DNA of 40,064 bases. Source: an uncultured bacterium. GTDB lineage: Bacteria > Verrucomicrobiota > Lentisphaeria > Oligosphaerales > Oligosphaeraceae. The notes beneath the pieces are model-generated. The model saw only the letters and a list, made by a program, of their open reading frames with translations. It was not told where the DNA came from and did no database searches. The DNA is taken from contig URJM01000012.1 of NCBI GenBank assembly GCA_900548225.1, positions 1-40,064 on the forward strand, read 5' to 3'. Below, in pieces: positions 15,129-23,625 of the stretch. Position 1 is the stretch's first letter, and the number at the start of each line of letters is the position of its first letter. Both the position numbers and the translations under genes were made by a program.

Positions 15129-16724
15129 GTGAAAGCATTCAACGCAATCTTCAAGCAGACAGTCCGTTCGGCTCTTCGGTCGAAGGTCTTCATCGTCCTC
15201 TTCGCGCTGATACTGCTGTGCGTCATCGGCCTCCCGCTGACCATCCGTGGCGACAACACCGCCGCGGGGCTTGTGCAGGTTTCGCTGACCTACTCCCTGA
15301 ACCTAGTCATCGCCCTGGTGTCGGCCTCCTGCCTTTGGCTGGCCTGCTCCCTCCTCTCCAGTGAAATCGAGGGATACCAGGTGCACATGGTCGTCACCAA
15401 GCCCTGTCCCCGCTGGAAGCTGTGGTTCGGCAAGTTCCTGGGCGTCTTCCTTATGCACGCAGTCATCCTTGTGGTTTCGATGGCTGTCATCTACGGCCTG
15501 ACCTTCTACCGCATCAGCCATGCCCAGAAGACTGGTCTTTTCACCGAGGAGGACATCCAGAAGCTCAGGCAGGAGTCCCTGGTGGCCCGCCGCGAATTCC
15601 GCCCCACGCCTCCCGACCTGCAGAATGCGGTCGTCGAGGAGTATCGGAAGCGCGTCAACCAGGGCGTCATCAACGTGAACGTGACCGACGAGCTTGCGGC
15701 GAAGCAGGCCATCATGAATGAGCTTCTCGAGAATGTGATGAGCAACATCACCATGAAGCCCGGCGAAACCAAGTCGTGGAACTTCAACAATGTCAGGATT
15801 CCCGACAAGGACGCAGTCATCTACCTGCGCTTCAGAATGTATTCAAACGATACCATGACCACCGACCAGAGGCAGATTCCCCTGGACATCGGCGTCCAGG
15901 TCTTTGCGGACGAGAACGGGAAGCGCCAGCCCCGCACGGGGGCGGTCCCCGAGGTCTGGTACACTGAATTCACCGGGAAGCCCTTCATGATGCCCGGCGG
16001 CTCCTGGCAGGAAATCTCCACCATCCCGCCGAGCGTCAAGAGGGACGCCGAAGGAACCCTCAACCTCACAGAGGGAACGCTCCCCGTCTACGCGAAGATG
16101 ATTGTGGACGGCGAGAGCAAGGACCAGGTGCGGGTCACCTTCCGCAACCTCTCCGACCTGCTGCTGCCCCCCGCGGAGAGCATTCCCGCAGACGAGGAGT
16201 CCCAGGATGAGTACAGGAAGCTGGTGCGCAATGCGACTGGAGTCTTCCAGGTGGCTGACGGCCCCACGCTCCTGTGCCCCGTGGCGTCATTCCTTGACAA
16301 CTACCTGCGCACCATGCTGATGGCAATCTTCCAGCTCGCCTTCCTGGCGGCTTTGGGCTGCACGGTGGGTTCCCTCTTCTCGACGCCGGTGGCGGTCTTT
16401 GTCGCAGTGGCGTATCTCATCATCGGCCTGGTGGTCCCCGCCGCCACGTCCGCGCCGTTGCGCGGCGACAACGGCCGTTTCATCTACAAGAACGTCTGGG
16501 AACACGGCGCCCACTACATGGCGCAGGGTGTCCAGGCGCTTGTCGTCACCGTTGACGACCTGGATTGCACAGGCAACCTTGCCAACGGCCGTCTTGTCGA
16601 GCTCAGCCAGCTCAACATGGCGTTCCTGAAGGTTGTCCTCCTCCGCAGCGGCCTCCTTGCCCTCATCGGCATCTACTGCCTGACGCGCCGCGAGCTCGGA
16701 CTGGTGGTCCGCAGGATTTCATAG
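15129..16724 (+). CDS. ABC-2-type permease-like membrane protein
   Basis: The 531-residue product starts with MKAFNAIFKQTVRSALRSKV followed by a membrane segment, a layout typical of ABC-2-type permeases. Two more hydrophobic segments lie in the first 130 residues. A large hydrophilic domain (about 135-390, with repeated strand-like stretches) follows, then a C-terminal block of about four membrane segments (LRTMLMAIFQLAFLAALGC, VAVFVAVAYLIIGLVVPAAT and the final one). The start is GTG 15129. No ATP-binding partner is adjacent, so the transported substrate and even transport itself are uncertain. It is followed after 27 bases by the helical-repeat protein and probably works with it. Confidence 0.7.
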   Translation: MKAFNAIFKQTVRSALRSKVFIVLFALILLCVIGLPLTIRGDNTAAGLVQVSLTYSLNLVIALVSASCLWLACSLLSSEIEGYQVHMVVTKPCPRWKLWFGKFLGVFLMHAVILVVSMAVIYGLTFYRISHAQKTGLFTEEDIQKLRQESLVARREFRPTPPDLQNAVVEEYRKRVNQGVINVNVTDELAAKQAIMNELLENVMSNITMKPGETKSWNFNNVRIPDKDAVIYLRFRMYSNDTMTTDQRQIPLDIGVQVFADENGKRQPRTGAVPEVWYTEFTGKPFMMPGGSWQEISTIPPSVKRDAEGTLNLTEGTLPVYAKMIVDGESKDQVRVTFRNLSDLLLPPAESIPADEESQDEYRKLVRNATGVFQVADGPTLLCPVASFLDNYLRTMLMAIFQLAFLAALGCTVGSLFSTPVAVFVAVAYLIIGLVVPAATSAPLRGDNGRFIYKNVWEHGAHYMAQGVQALVVTVDDLDCTGNLANGRLVELSQLNMAFLKVVLLRSGLLALIGIYCLTRRELGLVVRRIS

Positions 16725-16751
16725 GCTCCCGCACACACACTTCCCGACAAT

Positions 16752-18395
16752 ATGAAGAGCAATTTCTCACGAATACTTGCAATCCTGGTGGCGATGGTGC
16801 TTCTGCTGTGTGCGCTTTCGTTCCTGCAGAACCGCATGAACGGAATCCGCGCCACCTACCATTTGACGGACAACCAGCCCCTGGAGAACGCGCCACCAAT
16901 CGTCGCGTTCACCAGCGTCGCCCTGGGCGGCTTCCGGGGCATCCTTGCGGACTATCTGTGGCTCCGTTCCAGCAGAATGCAGGACGAGGGCAAGTACTAC
17001 GAGATGGTGCAGCTTGCCGACTGGATCGTCAAGCTCCAGCCGCGTTTCACCGGCGCCCACGCCTTCCTGGGCTGGAACATGGCCTACAACGTCTCCGTCC
17101 GCTTCACCAGTTTCGAAGACCGGTGGCGCTGGGTGAAGCGCGGCATGGAAGTCATCCGGGACGAGGCGCTGGAATACAACCCCGGCGACCCGAACCTCTT
17201 CCATCAGCTGGGATGGATTTTCCAGCACAAGATGGGGCAGGACATGGATGACGCGAACCGCTACTACAAGGTCGAGTGGGCGAAGGAGATGATCCGTCTC
17301 TTCGGCGACTACTACCTCCAGTGGGAGACCCTGGACAAGGCGCCCCTCAACGAGACGAAGCTTCTGGCAGTCCTGGGGGACAAGGCGGCGGACTACCGGA
17401 GGATCCTGGCCGCGAACAACGCCGACTTCTCAAAGCTGGAGCTGGAGTTCCGCGACGCCGCAACCATCCCGCAGCGATACAGGGAGTCCTTTGACGCAGC
17501 CGGAATCACCGAAGACGTGGAGCTCTGCCTGCGCCATCGCTGGATGCTCTACAAATACCGCCTCGACCCGAAGTACATGATGCGCCTCAACGAAAAGTAC
17601 GGCGAGTTCGACTGGCGCCTCCCGGAGGCCCACGCGGTCTACTGGGCGCAGAAGGGCCTCGACCGCTGGCAGGACCCATCCGCCGCATTCAAGCGCCTCT
17701 CCTGCGACCGAATGATCTTCCAGGCGCTTTCGGCGGCATTCAGCACGGGAAAGCTCCTCTACCTGAAGGGCGACCTCAAGTCACTCCAGATGCAGCCCAA
17801 CTTCGCAGTGGCGGACTCCGCCCGCGAGTCCTACCTGACTGCAATCAAGGAGTTCCCGAGGAACAACATCCAGGGCGCCTTCAGCAACTTCCTGGTGGAT
17901 TCGGTCGTCCGTCTCTACATCTTCGGATACAAGAAGAAGGCGGCGAACTGGTTTGAATACGCGAAGGAGTTCAACCCGTCCCGCTTCCAGGGTGAGATGG
18001 AACCTTTCGTCGTGAAGGAACTCGCCGAGGACATGGTGGACGCGACCCACAGGGCGGCGGAGCAGGCGGTCAACAGCTACCTCTTCCAGGCATATACAAT
18101 CCTGGCATACGCCGCCGACGAGAATTCCGATGAATACGAGACCTTCGAGGCTCTTACGCTGACCGCAAAGACCCTCTACGACAGCTATGCAAAGGATGTC
18201 AAGGGCACGGAGCTGCGCCGCGGCCTGCCGCCATTCAACCAGATGAGGCGCACCGCGCTGGGCAACATCGGCCGCGCCCTGGCGTCCAACCCCGACACAA
18301 AACAGCTCGCCGAGAACCTTGCCCGCTTCCAGGAGGTCCCGATCGAGCGCTTCGTCCCAAGAGCCGAGGAAATCAAGGCTCCAAAGGTGAAATAG
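16752..18395 (+). CDS. Membrane-anchored TPR-like protein of unknown function
   Basis: I do not recognise a named gene. The 547-residue protein begins with a short basic stretch and one hydrophobic segment (about 8-27, ILAILVAMVLLLCALSFLQ), so most of it probably faces the periplasm. The rest is predicted helical and rich in Tyr, Trp and Arg. Repeat-like segments such as YYEMVQLADWIVKLQPRFTG, ALEYNPGDPNLFHQLGWIFQ and AANWFEYAKEFNPSRFQ resemble tetratricopeptide repeats. A notable conserved-looking stretch is GGFRGILADYLWLRSSRMQ. Its position directly after the permease and before a second ExbB/ExbD set suggests an envelope role; this is inference. Confidence 0.7.
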   Translation: MKSNFSRILAILVAMVLLLCALSFLQNRMNGIRATYHLTDNQPLENAPPIVAFTSVALGGFRGILADYLWLRSSRMQDEGKYYEMVQLADWIVKLQPRFTGAHAFLGWNMAYNVSVRFTSFEDRWRWVKRGMEVIRDEALEYNPGDPNLFHQLGWIFQHKMGQDMDDANRYYKVEWAKEMIRLFGDYYLQWETLDKAPLNETKLLAVLGDKAADYRRILAANNADFSKLELEFRDAATIPQRYRESFDAAGITEDVELCLRHRWMLYKYRLDPKYMMRLNEKYGEFDWRLPEAHAVYWAQKGLDRWQDPSAAFKRLSCDRMIFQALSAAFSTGKLLYLKGDLKSLQMQPNFAVADSARESYLTAIKEFPRNNIQGAFSNFLVDSVVRLYIFGYKKKAANWFEYAKEFNPSRFQGEMEPFVVKELAEDMVDATHRAAEQAVNSYLFQAYTILAYAADENSDEYETFEALTLTAKTLYDSYAKDVKGTELRRGLPPFNQMRRTALGNIGRALASNPDTKQLAENLARFQEVPIERFVPRAEEIKAPKVK

Positions 18396-18400
18396 CGTCA

Positions 18401-18418
18401 CGGGCGCGACTGCGCCCG
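18401..18418 (+). other. Short GC hairpin after the TPR-like gene
   Basis: CGGGCGC at 18401-18407 pairs perfectly with GCGCCCG at 18412-18418 around a GACT loop, six bases after the stop codon. It has no T run, so it may only stabilise the upstream message or mark a processing point. Confidence 0.4.
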
Positions 18419-18450
18419 CCGCACCAGACTCCCATCCGTCGCCCAAGACA

Positions 18451-19101
18451 ATGCCTTACGGAATTCCCAACGACGTCTCCGGAATCATCCTCGTTGTGAT
18501 GGCGGTGTTTCTTGTCTTCGCGCTTGTTCTCGCGGCAGACAGGTTCCTCTATCTCCATCGTGCGCGGGTCGATACCTTTGAGCTCCTGCGCGGGCTGCTG
18601 AACCAGCTGCGTTCCGGCCGCGTCAAGGAGGCCGTCGCCAACTGCGACGCCAAGACCGGCCCCGTGGGGGAGATCTTCCGTGCCGCAATCGAACATTGGG
18701 GGGACGGGGCGGACGCCGTCAGGCATGCCGTCGAGGAGACGGGGCTGTTGCTGGTACCCCGCATCGAGCGTGGCCTCAAGCTGCTGAACGCCCTGGCGAA
18801 CATGTCTCCGATCGTGGGTCTCATGGGCACCCTCATCGCCCTCATGAACGTCTTCACCAGTATCAGCGGAGCCGAATTTCCCGGCGCCCAGGATCTTGCC
18901 AGCGACATCAGCACCGCGCTGCTCTGCACGGCGGCCGGGCTCCTGGTGTCCCTCGTCTGCCAGCTCTGCCACGCCGTCCTGGTTGAAAAGGTGGACCATC
19001 TTCTTGAGGAGATGGGGAAGGGCGCGGTTGAAATCACCTATTTTCTGACGCACAATGCGGCGCCGATTGAGGAGGAGGCTTCCCCCGAGTCGGAGAAGTA
19101 G
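18451..19101 (+). CDS. ExbB/TolQ/MotA-type proton channel protein (second copy)
   Basis: The 216-residue protein has an N-terminal membrane segment (about 10-30), a cytoplasmic region, and the conserved pair of C-terminal membrane segments with MSPIVGLMGTLIALMNVF and STALLCTAAGLLVSLVCQL. It is shorter than the copy at 5721 and lacks the Pro/Ala tail. It is followed by an ExbD-like and a TonB-like gene, so this set looks like an Exb-Ton type energy-transfer system, as distinct from the tolQR-lnt set. The energised outer-membrane receptor is not in the window. Confidence 0.9.
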   Translation: MPYGIPNDVSGIILVVMAVFLVFALVLAADRFLYLHRARVDTFELLRGLLNQLRSGRVKEAVANCDAKTGPVGEIFRAAIEHWGDGADAVRHAVEETGLLLVPRIERGLKLLNALANMSPIVGLMGTLIALMNVFTSISGAEFPGAQDLASDISTALLCTAAGLLVSLVCQLCHAVLVEKVDHLLEEMGKGAVEITYFLTHNAAPIEEEASPESEK

Positions 19102-19133
19102 CCGGGGCGTCCTCCTCCTCTTCCAATCTCATC

Positions 19134-19604
19134 ATGTATCTCCAGTGGCGCACAAAACATGGCAGGACTGCCAGCACGGCACCCGCGGTAGTCGGGGTGC
19201 TGGGCATCTTTCTTGTGCTGCTGGTGGTCTTCCTGATATGCAGCCAGAGGGTCTCCATGCCTGGCACGGCCATTGAGCTGCCGCGCTTCAGCAACGAGGA
19301 GATGACCCCCGTCGTGAAGGATGTGGTGACCGTCACCAAGGAAGGGCGGATCTTCTACAATGCCAAGCGCATGGAAATCGATGACTTCCCGAAGGTCATG
19401 CAGAAGCTGGCGGAGAAGTATAAGAACGACAGGAAGGACCGCGTGGTTGTCTTCTATGCAGACCAGAATACGCCGCTGAAGATCATGGCGGAACTCTTCG
19501 ACGTGGCTCGCGGCGCGGACTTCGACGCATATATGGCGACCAGCGGCGCAGGACTCAAAACAGGCACCAACCATGTCAGCCACCCAGACGACAATTCCCT
19601 CTGA
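19134..19604 (+). CDS. ExbD/TolR-like protein (second copy)
   Basis: The 156-residue product has a short basic cytoplasmic N-terminus (YLQWRTKHGRTASTA), one membrane segment (PAVVGVLGIFLVLLVVFLI) and a periplasmic domain of about 110 residues with DVVTVTKEGRIFYNAKR and RVVVFYADQNTPLKIMAELF, the ExbD pattern. Unlike the first copy it has no Asp in the membrane segment where ExbD/TolR normally carries it. Its proton coupling may therefore be altered or the family assignment looser. Its 3' end overlaps the TonB-like gene by 32 bases. Confidence 0.8.
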   Translation: MYLQWRTKHGRTASTAPAVVGVLGIFLVLLVVFLICSQRVSMPGTAIELPRFSNEEMTPVVKDVVTVTKEGRIFYNAKRMEIDDFPKVMQKLAEKYKNDRKDRVVVFYADQNTPLKIMAELFDVARGADFDAYMATSGAGLKTGTNHVSHPDDNSL

Positions 19605-20376
19605 CGCGGTCTCCCGGCGGGGTGGCGACGGCGACCACAAGTGGAGCCGTCTGCTTCTGGCGCTTGCAGTGGTCCTGATTCTCCATCTCCCCATCCTCCT
19701 GCTGAACCGCATGCGGGAGGAGCCTGCCAAGCCCGTTCAGCAGAGCCGCCTGGCCGCCGTGACCAGCCAGGACGATGCGGCCACCCCTGGCGAAAAGCTC
19801 CTCTGGCGGTGGATTCTCCTGACAGAGCCCTCCCAGTGGTATTATCCGACCGAGGAGGGCTTCTCCGGCTTCAACCGCCGCGAACCGGCGCCGCTGCCCA
19901 GCCTGCCGGGATACACCCTGGAACGGCATCCGCTTCCGGAAAGCCTCTTCTCCCCGACGCGGCTGACGGCGGAGATTGCCCCCCCCAACGACCAGGAGTT
20001 TTTGGCGCTTAAGCCATATCTGCCTGCGCCAGAGGAGGTTACGACAACGGTGCCTGCGGCGGGACCAGCCTGGAGGCGCCATGGCGGCGGCCTTCTTGCG
20101 TCTCCCCCGGACTTGGACGACTCCGTAAAGGAGGTGCTTGCGCAGAAGTCCACCCGCGATGTCCTTGCCCGTGTTCTTCTGCCCACGACCCTGGAGGTTC
20201 AATTCCGCACCGACCTGGAGTCTCCCCGTGTTCTTCTGAGGCGGAGCTGCGGCGTCCCGAAGCTTGACCAGGCCGCCCTCAAGGCCCTGCGCCTCTACCT
20301 TTGGAGCCCCGAGACGGCCCGCAGGATTTCCCCGTCCAGGGAGGCCTTTCTTCTGGACGTCAGCTGGATCTACTAG
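19573..20376 (+). CDS. TonB-like energy transducer (tentative)
   Basis: The 267-residue protein has a hydrophilic N-terminus, one membrane segment (about 26-45, RLLLALAVVLILHLPILLLN), a variable proline-containing periplasmic linker, and a C-terminal domain of about 90 residues. That domain has VLLPTTLEVQFRTDLESPRV and LDQAALKALRLYLWSP, which echoes the TonB C-terminal fold, where a conserved Leu-Asp-x-Ala-Ala helix is followed by a strand. Position after ExbB- and ExbD-like genes supports a TonB role. The linker lacks the usual long Pro-Glu/Pro-Lys repeats. The 32-base overlap with the upstream gene suggests coupled translation. Confidence 0.6.
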   Translation: MSATQTTIPSDAVSRRGGDGDHKWSRLLLALAVVLILHLPILLLNRMREEPAKPVQQSRLAAVTSQDDAATPGEKLLWRWILLTEPSQWYYPTEEGFSGFNRREPAPLPSLPGYTLERHPLPESLFSPTRLTAEIAPPNDQEFLALKPYLPAPEEVTTTVPAAGPAWRRHGGGLLASPPDLDDSVKEVLAQKSTRDVLARVLLPTTLEVQFRTDLESPRVLLRRSCGVPKLDQAALKALRLYLWSPETARRISPSREAFLLDVSWIY

Positions 20377-20397
20377 CTTGTCCTTTTTCGAACCGCG

Positions 20398-20676
20398 ATG
20401 AAAATCACCAGCCTGCTGCTTCTCTACATGCTGCTCGCCCTTCTGGGCGGGCTGCTGCTGTTGCTTGCGGACAAGCTCTGGTTCAGCAACCACAATTGGC
20501 ACCTTTCGCGGACGAAGCTGCTCACCTGCCGCAAGTGCGGCAACGTCTTCCAGCTTCCCCGCCAGTCCGTCGACCGCAGATGTCCCCTTTGCGGCGGCCG
20601 CACCCAGCCCTTCCAGATGCCCTACTCGGGCATTCACGAAACCCTCAAGCAGCGCGCCAGGCACCTGAAGGAGTAG
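20398..20676 (+). CDS. Small membrane protein with a zinc ribbon
   Basis: The 92-residue product begins with one hydrophobic segment (ITSLLLLYMLLALLGGLLLL), followed by a cytoplasmic or periplasmic four-cysteine zinc ribbon: LTCRKCGNVFQLP and RRCPLCGG. I do not recognise a named family. It lies 21 bases after the TonB-like gene and 34 bases before rsmD. It could belong to either group. Spacing and cysteine pattern make it a real gene in spite of its size. Confidence 0.75.
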   Translation: MKITSLLLLYMLLALLGGLLLLLADKLWFSNHNWHLSRTKLLTCRKCGNVFQLPRQSVDRRCPLCGGRTQPFQMPYSGIHETLKQRARHLKE

Positions 20677-20710
20677 CCTACCCCTTCCTCTGCCGCCGCG
20701 TTCCATCTCC

Positions 20711-21301
20711 ATGCGCATTGTCTCAGGTCTAGCACGAGGAATCCGCCTTGCGGTGCCGCCGGGCGGCGGCGTCCGCCCCACCGAGGACAAGGTGAAGGAG
20801 TCGTTGTTTGGCACGCTGGGGGACTTGCGCGGCGCCTCCGTCCTGGACCTTTTTTCAGGAAGCGGCGCCTTGGGTTTGGAGGCCCTTTCCCGTGGCGCCG
20901 CCCGTGTCGTAATGGTTGAGCGGAGCCCGGGCCATGCGGCCGTGATTCACGAGAACCTGTCGGCCGTCCTCAAGTCGATGGCTCCCAATCCCGCCGGCAA
21001 GGCGACCCTGCGAGTCGAGGACGCCAGGCGGTGCGCGGAGCGCCTCCCCGAGGGGGAAAGCTTCGACGTCATTCTCGCAGATCCTCCATACCACACGGGG
21101 GAGGGCGACTACGGCGCCAGGGAACTCCTGCTTGACGAGAGGTGGATGCGCTTCACACACCCAGGGACGATTCTCGCCCTGGAACACGCCACGGAAATCC
21201 GCAATCTGCCCTGGGCACCGAATTCCAGGTGGCGGCTCCTCAAGGAACGCACCTTCGGAATCCGGACAATCTCATACGCCACCCTGGACGATGGCACCTG
21301 A
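20711..21301 (+). CDS. rsmD: 16S rRNA (guanine966-N2)-methyltransferase RsmD
   Basis: RsmD methylates G966 of 16S rRNA on the assembled 30S particle. The 196-residue protein has the full family pattern: MRIVSGLARGIRLAVPPGGG, VRPTEDKVKESLFGTLG, SAM motif I VLDLFSGSGALGLEALSRGA, VVMVERSP, and catalytic DPPYHTGEGDY. Length is normal. The end overlaps the following cyclo-ligase gene by 11 bases. Confidence 0.94.
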   Translation: MRIVSGLARGIRLAVPPGGGVRPTEDKVKESLFGTLGDLRGASVLDLFSGSGALGLEALSRGAARVVMVERSPGHAAVIHENLSAVLKSMAPNPAGKATLRVEDARRCAERLPEGESFDVILADPPYHTGEGDYGARELLLDERWMRFTHPGTILALEHATEIRNLPWAPNSRWRLLKERTFGIRTISYATLDDGT

Positions 21302-21881
21302 CCCCGCACAAAAGAGCGCGCTCCGCAGGGATGTGCGCGCACGCCTGGAGGAATCCCCCTTCGTGGAGGGGGGCTTTCCAATGGCGTCGTGGCTCGTCTC
21401 CTCGTCGCTCTTCCGTGACGCCGAGGCCGTGGTCGGCTACGCGGCAATCCAGAAGGAGGTCTCTGTCCTGGGAATCCTCGAAAGAGCCCTCCTTGAGGGG
21501 AAGGCGCTTCTTCTGCCCCGCTGGTGCGCCGAGGCCGGGGCATACGAGCTTGTGCAGGTGGGCGACCTGGCGCGGGATCTGGTTGGCGGCCGCTACGGAA
21601 TCCAGGAGCCCCGCCCGGGGCTTCCCTCCGTGGAGGAACTTCCCGGACGTACCCTCTGGCTGATTCCGGGGCTGGCCTTCGATGCCGCCGGCAACCGGCT
21701 GGGACGGGGCGGAGGCTTCTACGACAGGCTGCTGGAACGCTTCCCCGTGGGCGTCACCGTAGGGGTCTGCCTTCCCTGCCAGCTCGTCAAACGGGTGCCA
21801 GTGGAGGCGCATGACAGAAGGGTCGACGCCGTCATGACGACGCAAGAGTGGTTTTCTGACAGAGATGACATTTCCCTTTGA
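21291..21881 (+). CDS. 5-formyltetrahydrofolate cyclo-ligase
   Basis: This enzyme converts 5-formyl-THF to 5,10-methenyl-THF with ATP, returning a stored folate to the one-carbon pool. The 196-residue protein has the N-terminal KSALRRDVRARLEES helix, VVGYAAIQKEVSVLGILERAL, and the highly conserved C-terminal NRLGRGGGFYDRLLERF loop that binds ATP/phosphate. ATG 21291 lies inside the end of rsmD and gives the normal N-terminus. The C-terminus overlaps the RNase Y start by 17 bases. The one-carbon theme recurs with formate-THF ligase at 27697. Confidence 0.93.
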   Translation: MAPDPAQKSALRRDVRARLEESPFVEGGFPMASWLVSSSLFRDAEAVVGYAAIQKEVSVLGILERALLEGKALLLPRWCAEAGAYELVQVGDLARDLVGGRYGIQEPRPGLPSVEELPGRTLWLIPGLAFDAAGNRLGRGGGFYDRLLERFPVGVTVGVCLPCQLVKRVPVEAHDRRVDAVMTTQEWFSDRDDISL

Positions 21882-23529
21882 ACACATACAGGATTTCCTT
21901 TTTTTGGCCCAGGAGAACTTTCTGAGCGCCAAGCAGGAGGCCGAGCTGAATACCCTCCAGCTTTGGTTCATCACTGGCGCCAGTCTCATGCTGGTCGCCC
22001 TTGTCCTGTGGCAGATTCTGGCCAACAACCGCCGCGCACGCCTGGAGCGCACCATCAAGCAGACCCAGGAGGACGCGATAAAGATTCTGGAGCACAGCCG
22101 CGAGCAGGCCTCCACCGAGGCGGAGGCAATCCGCAAGGAGGCGTTGATCCAGGCGAAGGAGACGGCCATCTCCCTGCGTGATGCGGAGATGGCGAAGCTG
22201 GAGGGTTTCCGGCAGGAGATCCTCAAGTCAAAGGAACGGCTCGACGCCAGGGAAGACGCATTCGCGGAGCGATTCGCAGACTACCAGAGGCGGGTCGCGG
22301 AACTGGATTCGCGGGACGAGGCGGGAAAGGCGGAGCGCCAGCGCCTCGAGGAGGAACGGGAGGAGCTGGACAGGGAACGCCAACGGAATAGCTCCGAACT
22401 CCAGAGAATCTCAGGACTCTCCGCAGAGGACGCACGGGCGGAACTCATGGAGACAATGCGAAACTCCCTCGTCGAAGAACAGGCCGCCATGCTGAAGCGG
22501 ATGCAGGACGAGACGACGGAGGAGCTGCGCTCACGGGGACGCCAGGTGATGCTCACCGCAATGGAGAGATACGCCGGCGAGGAGGTCGCCTCGGCCGCAA
22601 CCTCAATCGTCTCGCTCCCCTCAGAGGAGATGAAGGGGCGCATCATTGGACGGGACGGGCGGAACATCCGTGCGCTGGAGGCCGCCACGGGGACGAATAT
22701 CCTCGTGGACGAGACGCCCCAGTCGGTGGTGGTATCCTGCTTCGACCCAATCCGGCGGATGGTGGCGAAGCGCGTCCTCGAAAAGCTGATTCAGGACGGG
22801 CGCATCCACCCGTCCCGCGTCGAGGAGCTGGTTGAAGCCACACGCGCGGAGTTCGAGGAGGAACTCCAGAAGGCCGGGCAGGCCGCGGCGGAACGCTTCC
22901 AGATTCTGCTGCCTCCGCAAATCCACAAGCTCCTGGGAATCCTCAAATACCGCACAAGCTTCTCCCAGAGCGTCCTGGCACACTCCATCGAAGTGGCGTC
23001 CCTTGCAGGGACCATCGCCGCCGAACTCGGGCTGGACCAGTCACTCGCGCAGCGGGCGGGACTCCTCCACGACATCGGGAAGGCCGTCGACCACGAGCGG
23101 AAGGGAACCCATGCTGCACTGGGGGCGGACATCCTGAAGCGGGCAGGGGAGGACCCTGCGGTGGTGAATGCGGTCGCCGCGCACCACGACGAGGTGGACA
23201 AGACAGGGCCATACGCGGTTCTCGTCCAAATCTGCGACACAATCAGCGCCGCAAGGCCGGGAGCGCGTTCCGAAAGCACGGAATTCTTCGTCCAAAGGCT
23301 GGAGAACCTGGAACGCATCGGCAACTCATTCCCGGGAGTGGAATGCTGCTACGCAACGCAGGCGGGGCGGGAGCTGCGGGTAGTCGTCAAACCCTCCCAG
23401 GTCTCCGAGGAGGAGGCGACAATCCTGGCGCACGACCTTGCCAGGAAGATCGAGGCGGAGATGCGCTATCCCGGCCAGATACGGGTCTCGGTGCTTAGGG
23501 AGACTCGCGCCACGGAGTATGCCCTCTAG
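21865..23529 (+). CDS. rny: Ribonuclease Y
   Basis: RNase Y is a membrane-anchored endoribonuclease that starts mRNA decay. The 554-residue protein has an N-terminal extension of about 30 residues before the membrane segment (about 33-50), which is longer than usual. A long Glu/Arg/Ala-rich coiled coil follows to about residue 220. A KH domain begins near 258 with GRIIGRDGRNIRALE and continues to TLVVSCF-like VVVSCFDPIRR. An HD domain follows, with HD402-403 in LLHDIGKAVDHE and a further AHHDE. It is probably the last gene of the rsmD-cyclo-ligase-rny run; a terminator follows. Confidence 0.95.
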   Translation: MTFPFEHIQDFLFLAQENFLSAKQEAELNTLQLWFITGASLMLVALVLWQILANNRRARLERTIKQTQEDAIKILEHSREQASTEAEAIRKEALIQAKETAISLRDAEMAKLEGFRQEILKSKERLDAREDAFAERFADYQRRVAELDSRDEAGKAERQRLEEEREELDRERQRNSSELQRISGLSAEDARAELMETMRNSLVEEQAAMLKRMQDETTEELRSRGRQVMLTAMERYAGEEVASAATSIVSLPSEEMKGRIIGRDGRNIRALEAATGTNILVDETPQSVVVSCFDPIRRMVAKRVLEKLIQDGRIHPSRVEELVEATRAEFEEELQKAGQAAAERFQILLPPQIHKLLGILKYRTSFSQSVLAHSIEVASLAGTIAAELGLDQSLAQRAGLLHDIGKAVDHERKGTHAALGADILKRAGEDPAVVNAVAAHHDEVDKTGPYAVLVQICDTISAARPGARSESTEFFVQRLENLERIGNSFPGVECCYATQAGRELRVVVKPSQVSEEEATILAHDLARKIEAEMRYPGQIRVSVLRETRATEYAL

Positions 23530-23577
23530 GTTGTAAGTGTCTGAAAATCAACTACTTATGTAGTTCAAAACATCCTT

Positions 23578-23605
23578 GCCGGAGGATTGTCTCCTTCGGC
23601 TTTTC
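23578..23605 (+). terminator. Intrinsic terminator between rny and the Lrp-family gene
   Basis: GCCGGAGGA at 23578-23586 pairs with TCCTTCGGC at 23592-23600 (one G-T wobble) around a TTGTC loop, followed by TTTTC. It lies 48 bases after rny and about 20-40 bases before the Lrp-family gene. It may also act as a leader attenuator for the regulator. A second small stem, AACTAC/GTAGTT, occurs just before it. Confidence 0.65.
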
Positions 23606-23625
23606 AACCCAACGATAATTCTGGA

